A stretch of DNA of 64,000 bases. It comes from Marseilla massiliensis. GTDB lineage: Bacteria > Bacteroidota > Bacteroidia > Bacteroidales > Bacteroidaceae. Within the stretch, counting starts at the first letter, position 1. Every line of letters starts with the position of its first letter. Shown here piece by piece: positions 57,958 through 64,000 of this stretch. Both the position numbers and the translations under genes were made by a program. The notes below the pieces were generated by a model. That model had not been told where the DNA came from. It saw nothing but the letters and a program-made list of their open reading frames with translations, and did no database searches. The DNA is taken from NCBI RefSeq assembly GCF_016899955.1, contig NZ_JACJJL010000007.1, positions 102,168-166,167 of the forward strand, given 5' to 3'.

Positions 57958-59379
57958 ATGCGGCAAGATTCTAAGGCCAACAATATTATACGCGACATAG
58001 TCATACTGACAGACTTCATTGTGCTCAACATATTGTTTTGCCTTTGGTTTCAATACGACCGGCAGGGCGCTCAGCTGTCGCATAGCGTGAGCGTGTTCAG
58101 GCCGCTCTTTGTTGCCAACATCGGCATGGTTGTGTCCCAGTATTTCTATTCCACCGTGATCCATGAGCACCGCTCCACGGCCGACCAGGTGCTCAGGCAG
58201 ATAACCTATCTCGTGCTGCTGCAGGGCGCCACCACCCTTGTGGCGTCGGAGGTGGTGGCTTATCTCACCGGCATGGCCTCGCCAGCCTTCTCGTTCACGG
58301 CATATTTCACGCTCATGCTTTACGCCGGCATACTGGTCACCCGCTATGCCGAGCGCTGGTTTGTAAAGCGCTACCGCCGCACGGGCGGCAACATCCGGCG
58401 TGTGGTGTTCGTGGGTGCCGACTTGTCGATTCTGCCCATCTACGAGTTTCTTGTGGGCGACCCGTCGACGGGCTACCGCGTGTCGGGCTACTACGCCGAT
58501 GCCCCCATGCAGGACTGCCCGCAGGGCTTGCGCCACCGCGGCACGCTGGCCGACCTCGACGTCAAGCTCGAGTTGCGCGACGGCGAGCACGCCGCCGACG
58601 AGCTGTATTGCTGCCTGCCCGTGACCGACACCGACCGCATACGCCGCATCATGCGCTATTGCGACAACAACGTGGTGCATTTCTACTACATACCAGCCAT
58701 CTCGCGCAACTTCGGCCACATGCTCAAGCCCGAGAACGTGGGCGGGATGACGGTGTTCACCAACTGCGACGACCCGCTCATGTTGCCAGCCAACAGGTTC
58801 ATAAAGCGTTCGTTCGACATTGCAGTGTCGCTGGCCGTGCTGCTGTGCCTGGCTCCGTTCATGCCGTTCATAGCCTTGTGCATAAAGCTGCAGAGTCCCG
58901 GCCCGGTGTTCTTCAGGCAGGCCCGCACGGGCATGAACGGCAAGCAGTTCTATTGCTACAAGTTCCGCTCGATGCACGTCAACAAAGACGCCGACCGCAT
59001 TCAGTGCACCGAGCACGACCCGCGCAAGTTTGCCTTTGGCAACTTCATGCGCAAGGCCAACATCGACGAGCTGCCGCAGTTCTTCAACGTGCTGCGCGGC
59101 GACATGAGCATTGTGGGCCCGCGCCCTCACATGCTCTACCATACCGAGGTATACCGCCCGCTCATCGACAAGTACATGGTGCGCCACTTTGTGAAGCCGG
59201 GCATCACCGGGTGGGCCCAGGTGACGGGATTCAGGGGCGAGACGCGTGAGCTGTGGCAGATGGAAGGGCGCGTGAAGCGCGACATCTGGTATATCGAGAA
59301 CTGGAGCGTTTGGCTCGACATACGCATCATACTGCGCACGGCCATCCAGGTGTTCGTACACGACAAGAACGCATACTGA
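57958..59379 (+). CDS. Undecaprenyl-phosphate glycosyl-1-phosphate transferase (exopolysaccharide priming)
   Basis: This encodes 473 residues. About four N-terminal membrane helices (1-130), a central nucleotide-binding-like domain (VVFVGADLSILPIYEF, about 150-165), then a membrane helix and the C-terminal bacterial sugar transferase domain: KRSFDIAVSLAVLLCLAP, SPGPVFFRQARTGMNGKQF, CYKFRSM, catalytic region KANIDELPQFFNVLRGDMSIVGPRPH (about 364-389) and KPGITGWAQV. The WcaJ/WbaP-like layout points to transfer of glucose- or galactose-1-phosphate to undecaprenyl phosphate, the first step of capsule or exopolysaccharide synthesis. The sugar is not certain. Confidence 0.93.
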   Translation: MRQDSKANNIIRDIVILTDFIVLNILFCLWFQYDRQGAQLSHSVSVFRPLFVANIGMVVSQYFYSTVIHEHRSTADQVLRQITYLVLLQGATTLVASEVVAYLTGMASPAFSFTAYFTLMLYAGILVTRYAERWFVKRYRRTGGNIRRVVFVGADLSILPIYEFLVGDPSTGYRVSGYYADAPMQDCPQGLRHRGTLADLDVKLELRDGEHAADELYCCLPVTDTDRIRRIMRYCDNNVVHFYYIPAISRNFGHMLKPENVGGMTVFTNCDDPLMLPANRFIKRSFDIAVSLAVLLCLAPFMPFIALCIKLQSPGPVFFRQARTGMNGKQFYCYKFRSMHVNKDADRIQCTEHDPRKFAFGNFMRKANIDELPQFFNVLRGDMSIVGPRPHMLYHTEVYRPLIDKYMVRHFVKPGITGWAQVTGFRGETRELWQMEGRVKRDIWYIENWSVWLDIRIILRTAIQVFVHDKNAY

Positions 59380-59453
59380 CATCCGCCGTCCGCCACGGGC
59401 CATCGGCCGTGGCGGCGCGCCTTTCTGCATGGTGGTTAAAAAGAGTGAACGCC

Positions 59454-59485
59454 TTTGGCCATATATGCGGAATTTATTACTTTTG
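59454..59485 (+). promoter_or_regulatory. Predicted promoter of the Wza-Wzc pair
   Basis: TTTG at 59454-59457 and TACTTTTG at 59478-59485 with exactly 20 bp between: a full consensus match. The transcript would start about 70 bases before the Wza-like ATG. Confidence 0.75.
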
Positions 59486-59501
59486 CAGGCGAAAATCAGG
59501 C

Positions 59502-59531
59502 GTGCCCGCACTTATTGGGTGTGACGGGCAC
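59502..59531 (+). promoter_or_regulatory. Hairpin in the leader of the Wza-Wzc transcript
   Basis: Arms GTGCCCG (59502-59508) and CGGGCAC (59525-59531) with a 16-nt loop that can form a short inner CAC/GTG pairing. It lies between the promoter and the ATG at 59563. There is no T-run, so a regulatory or stabilising leader is more likely than a terminator. Confidence 0.4.
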
Positions 59532-59562
59532 TTGCATCTTATACTTTAACTTTGATTGTTAC

Positions 59563-60267
59563 ATGATGAAGCTAAGTGTATTCTCTATTGCCATACCCCT
59601 GCTTATGGCTTCCTGCGCCACTACCGGCAGGCTGACTTACTTCCGCGACATGCAGCCCGAGAGCGTCGTGGCTGTCGGCGGGCAGCAAGAGATTTGCCTG
59701 CGCCCGGGCGACAAGATAACCGTTGTGGTGAGCAGCAAGGACCAGAAACTGGCCGACCTTTTCAACCTTACCGACGTGGCCGCCGCCCCCGACTCGGGCG
59801 GCGGAGAGCGCGCCGAGCGCCGCAACGCCCTGATGTACACCGTCGACAGCGATGGCAACATCGACTTCCCGGTGATGGGGCTGCTGCACGTGGGCGGCCT
59901 CTCGCGCGACTCTGTGGCCAAGTACATCAAGGCGCAGCTCGTCAGCCGGCAGTTGCTCACCGACGCCGTGGTCAACGTTGAGTTCAGCAACCTGTTCGTG
60001 GCCGTGCTCGGCGAGGTGCGCAACCCCGGCCGGTATCCCATAGAGCGCGATTGGTTTACCGTCATCGACGCCATAAGCATGGCCGGCGACCTCACCACCA
60101 ACGGCGACCGAAGCAACGTGCTCGTGATGCGCCGCGAGGGCAACGTGCGCCGGGCCTACCGCATCGACCTGCGCTCGGGGGCCAGTGTCTATTCGTCGCC
60201 GGCATACTACCTGCTCCAGACCGACATAGTATACATCGAGCCGCTGCGTGCGCGCCGCGGCAAGTAG
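59563..60267 (+). CDS. Polysaccharide export lipoprotein (Wza-like)
   Basis: This encodes 234 residues from the ATG at 59563; the open frame extends upstream through the promoter and is rejected. Lipoprotein signal with lipobox LMASC (Cys at 18). A polysaccharide-export domain follows (about 45-150: LRPGDKITVVVSSKDQKLAD, YTVDSDGNIDFPVMGLLHV), then an SLBB-type domain (VAVLGEVRNPGRYPIERDW and later). It would form the outer-membrane export channel. At 234 residues it is shorter than E. coli Wza (379), as is common in Bacteroidetes. The wzc-like gene follows after 34 bp. Confidence 0.9.
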   Translation: MMKLSVFSIAIPLLMASCATTGRLTYFRDMQPESVVAVGGQQEICLRPGDKITVVVSSKDQKLADLFNLTDVAAAPDSGGGERAERRNALMYTVDSDGNIDFPVMGLLHVGGLSRDSVAKYIKAQLVSRQLLTDAVVNVEFSNLFVAVLGEVRNPGRYPIERDWFTVIDAISMAGDLTTNGDRSNVLVMRREGNVRRAYRIDLRSGASVYSSPAYYLLQTDIVYIEPLRARRGK

Positions 60268-60301
60268 GCCGGCGCCCGTCGTTTTAAACAATCTACGAAT
60301 A

Positions 60302-62713
60302 ATGGACGAACTATCAAGAAACAATCAGATGGAAGATGGCGGGGCGCAGTTTGGCATGCGCAACCTGCTCATATTGTGCCTCCGCCGGTGGCGGTGGTAC
60401 GTGGTCACGGTGGTCGTGGCATTGGCAATAGCTGCGTTCTATGTCAAGACCACGCCGCCAATGTATAAGCGCGATGCGTCGATAATGGTGCTCGACGGCC
60501 GCCAGGAGTCGTCGGCACTGGGCAAGATGCTGGCCGACTTCACCGACATGGGATTCTCCTTTTCCGACAAAGCCAACGTAAACAACGTGATTGCGGCCAT
60601 CCAGTCGCCCGACGTGATGCGCGAGGTGGTGGCCACTCTCGGCATCGACGTGTCGTACACGTCGCCCGGGACGTTCTACGACGCAACGCTTTACGGCAAG
60701 ACGCTGCCGGTGACGGTGAAGTTCCGCGACATCGACGAAGACGAGACTGCGTCGATGACGCTCAAGCTGCTGGGCGACGGAAACGTAGAGATGGCCGGCT
60801 TCGCCAAAAACGGCAAGGCGGTCGACTCGGAGCCGCTGCAGTGCCGCGTGGGCCAGACTGTGCACACGCCGCTGGGCATACTCACAATAGCGCCCACCGA
60901 TTACTACGCTAAGGCCGGTGGCAAGGGCAAGCGCATCGACGTGCGCAAGAGCGACCTAAACTCGGCCACGGGGCGTTTCCTGGGCGGCCTCTCGGTGGCC
61001 ATAGGCGACAAGAAGTCGACCATACTCAACCTGTCGTACACCGACCTGTCGACCAAGCGCGCCGAAGACATACTGAGCGCCGTCGTCGACACATACAACG
61101 AGGTGTGGGTGAAGAACCGCAGCCGGGTGTCGAACAGCACGTCGCGCTTCATCGACGAGCGACTGGCAATCATCGAGCGCGAGCTCGGCAACGTGGACAC
61201 CGACATTGCCAACTACAAGAGCAAGAACCTTGTGCCCGACGTTGAGATGGCTTACACGCTGTCGATGGAGCGGGCCGACAAGAACTCGGCCACGCTGCTC
61301 GACCTCAACACGAGGCTGTCGGTGGCAAGGTACATACGCGACTACATTGCCGACAAGGCCAACACCAACCAGCTCATACCCGTTGACCTCGGCCTCGAGA
61401 ACGACAAGATAGACGAGCAGATAAAGAACTACAACGCCATACAGCTCGAGCGCAACCAGATGATTGCCAACAGCGGCAGGCAAAACCCGCTCGTGCACGA
61501 CATGGACAAGCAGCTCGCGCAGATACGCCGGGCCATCATCTATTCGATGGACAACATGATGATGTCGCTGTCGACAAGGATTAGCCACCTGCAAAACGAC
61601 GAGCAGAAGACCAATACCAACATCTCGGCCAACCCGACGCAGGCCAAGTTCCTGCTCTCCGTCGAGCGCCAGCAGAAGGTGAAAGAGGCTCTCTACCTCT
61701 TCCTGCTGCAGAAGCGTGAGGAGAACGAGCTGGCGAGGGCCTTCAACGCCGACAACACCCAGGTGATAAAGTCGCCCACGGGCAGCAACGCCCCCATCAG
61801 CCCCAAGGGCTCTGTCATCATGCTCATAGGCCTCGTGGCCGGGCTTGCACTGCCCACGGCCGTGATATACTTGCTCGAGGTGAGCAACACCACCATAAGG
61901 GGCCGCCGCGACGTTGAGGGCAGCGTGACGGCGCCCATGCTGGGCGAACTGCCGCGCATTGGCGGAGGCAGCCGCAACGTTTCGCAGCTCAAGGCGTCGT
62001 TCGGCATCAGGCAGGCCGTGGGAGGCGAGTGCCGCATAGTGGTCGAGGCCGGAAGCCGCAACTCTGCCAACGAGGCATTCCGCATAATGCGCACCAACTT
62101 TGAGTTTATGGCGGCGTCGGAGACTGCGGGCAGCGTGACCATGTTTACGTCGGCTGCCTCCGGCACGGGCAAGACCTTTGCCACGGCCAACCTTGCCGCT
62201 GTGCTGGTATTGGGCGGAAAGCGTGTGCTGGCCATCGACGGCGACATGCGCAAGGGGTCGCTGTCGGGCTTCGTAGGCAACCCCAACAAGGGCCTGGCCG
62301 GCTACCTGGCCGGAACGTATGCCGATGCCGCCGAGCTGGTTTGCCCCTATGCCAAGTGCCCCGGGCTCGACATCATGCCCGTGGGCACCCTGCCCGACAA
62401 CCCCACCGAACTGCTGTCGTCGGGCCGCCTGGAGCCGTTTGTCGATGAAATGCGGCGGCGTTACGACTACGTGCTCATCGACTGCCCGCCCGTCAACGTC
62501 GTTGCCGACACGGCCATCATTGCCCGCAATGTCGACAACACCGTCTTCGTGCTGCGCGCCGGCATGACCGACCGCTCTGTGTTGCCCGATGTCGAGAAAC
62601 TGTATCTCTCGGCCCGCCTGCGCAACATGACGCTCGTCATCAACGACGTGGCATGCACCGAAGAGGCCTTCGGCACCGACACGGGCTATGTCTATGCCGG
62701 GCGGCATTTGTGA
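60302..62713 (+). CDS. Wzc-like polysaccharide co-polymerase / BY-type tyrosine kinase
   Basis: This encodes 803 residues from the ATG at 60302 (MDELSRNNQMEDGG). Wzz-type N-terminal domain with a membrane helix at about 30-50, a long periplasmic coiled-coil region (about 290-470), a second helix (about 503-525), then a cytoplasmic ATPase: Walker A SAASGTGKTFATANLA (about 617), Walker A-prime LAIDGDMRKGSLSGF (about 641), Walker B VLIDCPPVNVVAD (about 723). It controls chain length and export together with Wza. The C-terminal tail has only two Tyr (GYVYAGRHL) instead of the usual Tyr-rich cluster. Confidence 0.94.
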   Translation: MDELSRNNQMEDGGAQFGMRNLLILCLRRWRWYVVTVVVALAIAAFYVKTTPPMYKRDASIMVLDGRQESSALGKMLADFTDMGFSFSDKANVNNVIAAIQSPDVMREVVATLGIDVSYTSPGTFYDATLYGKTLPVTVKFRDIDEDETASMTLKLLGDGNVEMAGFAKNGKAVDSEPLQCRVGQTVHTPLGILTIAPTDYYAKAGGKGKRIDVRKSDLNSATGRFLGGLSVAIGDKKSTILNLSYTDLSTKRAEDILSAVVDTYNEVWVKNRSRVSNSTSRFIDERLAIIERELGNVDTDIANYKSKNLVPDVEMAYTLSMERADKNSATLLDLNTRLSVARYIRDYIADKANTNQLIPVDLGLENDKIDEQIKNYNAIQLERNQMIANSGRQNPLVHDMDKQLAQIRRAIIYSMDNMMMSLSTRISHLQNDEQKTNTNISANPTQAKFLLSVERQQKVKEALYLFLLQKREENELARAFNADNTQVIKSPTGSNAPISPKGSVIMLIGLVAGLALPTAVIYLLEVSNTTIRGRRDVEGSVTAPMLGELPRIGGGSRNVSQLKASFGIRQAVGGECRIVVEAGSRNSANEAFRIMRTNFEFMAASETAGSVTMFTSAASGTGKTFATANLAAVLVLGGKRVLAIDGDMRKGSLSGFVGNPNKGLAGYLAGTYADAAELVCPYAKCPGLDIMPVGTLPDNPTELLSSGRLEPFVDEMRRRYDYVLIDCPPVNVVADTAIIARNVDNTVFVLRAGMTDRSVLPDVEKLYLSARLRNMTLVINDVACTEEAFGTDTGYVYAGRHL

Positions 62714-62956
62714 TTTTGGGTCTGCGGGCCTTGCCGCCGCCGGTTGCCGCCGGGTTGCCGGGCGTGGCCTTATTCTTTGCCGGTTGGGGTGGCGCTGCTT
62801 GTGCGGCGTGGCTGGCCTGGGGCGCGGGGCCGCCGGGCGGTTGGGTCGCTGCAGGCTGCATTGCATCACCCCTGTGGTGCATGCGCGACATGCCCTCTTC
62901 ACCCCGGCCGTGCGGACAGCGTCGCCGGCGTTGAGCTGTGATTACATCGTTTTGAT

Positions 62957-63673
62957 ATGACAAACCCTACTGAGTTTATGGCCGACTTGCGCCATGCCTT
63001 CGGCAGCAGCCTGAAGCCGCCGGTGGCCGTGTGGCGGTCGGCCGAGGCCGCGGGCAGCATGGCTGCCGTGCCTCACTGCCTTTTTGCGGCGCTGCCCGAG
63101 ATTGAGGCGGGCGGCACCGTGTCGTTCACGCTGTCAAACCTTCATTGCGGCGGCGGGCGGCTGTATTGCGGCTTTGCGCCGCGCAACCCGGGCGTGGCAC
63201 GCTTTGTGTCGGAGCGCGAACGCTACAAGCAGACACCGGCCATGGTCGACGAGTATATCGATTCGCTCGGCATCAGGCCGGCGGAGCAGCCATGCCTCAA
63301 CATGGCGCGCATCGACCGCATCGGCTCTTTCGACGGCATCGACGGCGTGTTTTTCCTGGCCGAGCCCGATGCGCTGTCGGGATTGTGCGCATGGGCCTTT
63401 TTCGACAACAACTCGCCCGACGCCGTGTCCTGCCTGTTTGGCTCCGGATGCAGTTCGCTGATAACCAACATTGTGGGCGAGAACGAACGCCGCGGGCGCC
63501 GTACGTTCATAGGCATGGTCGACATTTCGGCCCGCCCATACGTGGCCCCCGGCGAACTCGGCTTTGCCATACCCATGCACCGCCTCGCCGAGATGGCCGC
63601 CACGCTGCGCGAGTGCTGCCTGTGGGATGCGCCCGCATGGTCGCGCCTGCGTGAGCGGTCGTTGCGACCGTAG
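62957..63673 (+). CDS. DUF169 family protein
   Basis: This encodes 238 residues. It matches the DUF169 layout: an N-terminal helix (FMADLRHAFG), VAVWRS, CLFAALPEIEAGG, the Cys/Gly-rich LHCGGGRLYCGFAPRNPGVARF (about 54-76), GSGCSSLITNIVGEN and ELGFAIPMHRLAEMAATLRE. Cys residues in CGGG, GSGCSS and elsewhere may bind a metal or cofactor. No signal peptide. The family is widespread in anaerobes and its function is unknown to me. It is separated by 243 gene-free GC-rich bases from the polysaccharide locus. Confidence 0.75.
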   Translation: MTNPTEFMADLRHAFGSSLKPPVAVWRSAEAAGSMAAVPHCLFAALPEIEAGGTVSFTLSNLHCGGGRLYCGFAPRNPGVARFVSERERYKQTPAMVDEYIDSLGIRPAEQPCLNMARIDRIGSFDGIDGVFFLAEPDALSGLCAWAFFDNNSPDAVSCLFGSGCSSLITNIVGENERRGRRTFIGMVDISARPYVAPGELGFAIPMHRLAEMAATLRECCLWDAPAWSRLRERSLRP

Positions 63674-63907
63674 CGACCGGCTCCACCTGCAGGCTCCGCC
63701 GGCGTGGGTCTGCCTCGGTCGGAGCTTGGCCAATCCTGCTGTTGCCTTGTTGGTCAACATGTTGGCAACCTGGCTGTTGCGCATTGCCGTGCCACCCGTT
63801 TTGGCACTTGAAACGGCCCCGGCGGCAGTGTGAAAAGGGCCGTTTTGATGTTTGTCTTGGCTGGCTTGTTTGGGCCACAGATAAACATAGAGGGCTTTTT
63901 AGGAATT
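63674..63907. other. Gene-free right flank
   Basis: The interval after the DUF169 gene contains repeat block H and no gene I can support. The octamer repeats at the right edge follow it. Confidence 0.4.
63780..63850. repeat. Intergenic degenerate repeat block H
   Basis: Units TTGCCGTGCCACCCGTTTTG, ACTTGAAACGGCCCCGGC and TGAAAAGGGCCGTTTTG (63831-63847) belong to the dispersed family. Confidence 0.6.
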
Positions 63908-64000
63908 CAGGAGTACAGGAGTACAGGAGTACAGACAATAGCTTTGCATATTCTTGGGAGTTATGTTTTAGGAGTTAAGGAGTTAAGACAATAGTTTTGG
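63908..64000. repeat. Octamer tandem repeats ending in promoter-like boxes
   Basis: CAGGAGTA occurs three times in tandem (63908-63931), followed by CAGACAATAGCTTTG. After a short gap AGGAGTTA occurs twice (63970-63985), followed by AGACAATAGTTTTGG. The two modules share the same order and a common tail AGACAATAG(C/T)TTTG, which contains TAGCTTTG and TAGTTTTG, both TAnnTTTG matches. The repeat runs to the window edge and may continue. Confidence 0.85.

Noticed and set aside
57928..59511. A 527-codon open frame antisense to the priming transferase
   Set aside because: The plus strand has all sugar-transferase motifs; the antisense frame covers a promoter and has no domain.
60956..62902. A 648-codon open frame antisense to the Wzc-like gene
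   Set aside because: The plus strand has complete Walker motifs and a promoter upstream. The minus frame is His/Val/Arg-rich shadow sequence.

Overview
This window looks like chromosomal DNA from a moderately GC-rich member of the Bacteroidales, most likely Prevotellaceae-like. The pointers are a complex I operon with a fused NuoCD and no NuoE/F/G in the run, repeated promoters of the Bacteroidetes type (TAnnTTTG at -7, TTTG about 20 bp upstream), and family-typical genes: DUF3078, DUF1573, a PorT-type barrel, a gliding-motility-type C-terminal domain, a DPP5-like S9 peptidase and the xylB-xylA pair. No rRNA, tRNA, CRISPR array, insertion sequence or prophage was seen. The genus is inference.

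Layout. 1-3840: the end of a substrate-binding protein, a TPR protein and a convergent membrane acyltransferase. 4104-7122 (minus): a Kdo operon, kdsA-kdsD, followed by a secreted phospholipase-D-family protein. 7382-8227: an N-acetylglucosamine-kinase-like protein. 8697-18735: nuoA-B-CD-H-I-J-K-L-M-N, closed by a strong terminator. 19123-22059: a ComEC-like membrane protein and a phosphate-selective-type porin behind a Pho-box-like element. 22392-25921 (minus): a small CHU_C-type protein translationally coupled to uvrA. 26018-29747: a LysM/binding protein, a PorT-type barrel and a POT peptide transporter in one operon, then a nuclease/phosphatase-family protein. 31672-39217 (minus): pyrG (GTG start), yidC, a DPP5-like peptidase and an MFS transporter. 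40104-43322: a DUF3078 barrel, a DUF1573 protein and a GH105-type hydrolase. 43661-49764: aspS, a Lys/Ala-rich winged-helix protein, a small conserved protein, xylB and xylA. 49948-57519 (minus): glnS, a TPR protein, a DedA protein, and the GDP-mannose to GDP-fucose genes manC, gmd and fcl. 57958-62713: the start of an exopolysaccharide export system (priming glycosyl-1-phosphate transferase, Wza-like lipoprotein, Wzc-like kinase). 62957-63673: a DUF169 protein.

How the genes work together. Most of the content serves the cell envelope and surface glycans: Kdo for lipid A core, GDP-fucose for glycans, polysaccharide priming and export, outer-membrane barrels, YidC insertion and DedA. Catabolic entry points are xylose, rhamnogalacturonan-type oligosaccharides and peptides. 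The proton- or sodium-pumping complex I arm supplies respiration.

The least explained content is non-coding. Eight intergenic blocks spread over the whole window carry a degenerate near-palindromic repeat with core TTGCCATACGGGCCGTTTTG. A 66-bp tandem array (39394-39675) carries a Bacteroidetes -7 box and two dyads in every unit. The right edge (63908-64000) holds octamer repeats that also end in -7-like boxes. These are the best candidates for something undescribed.
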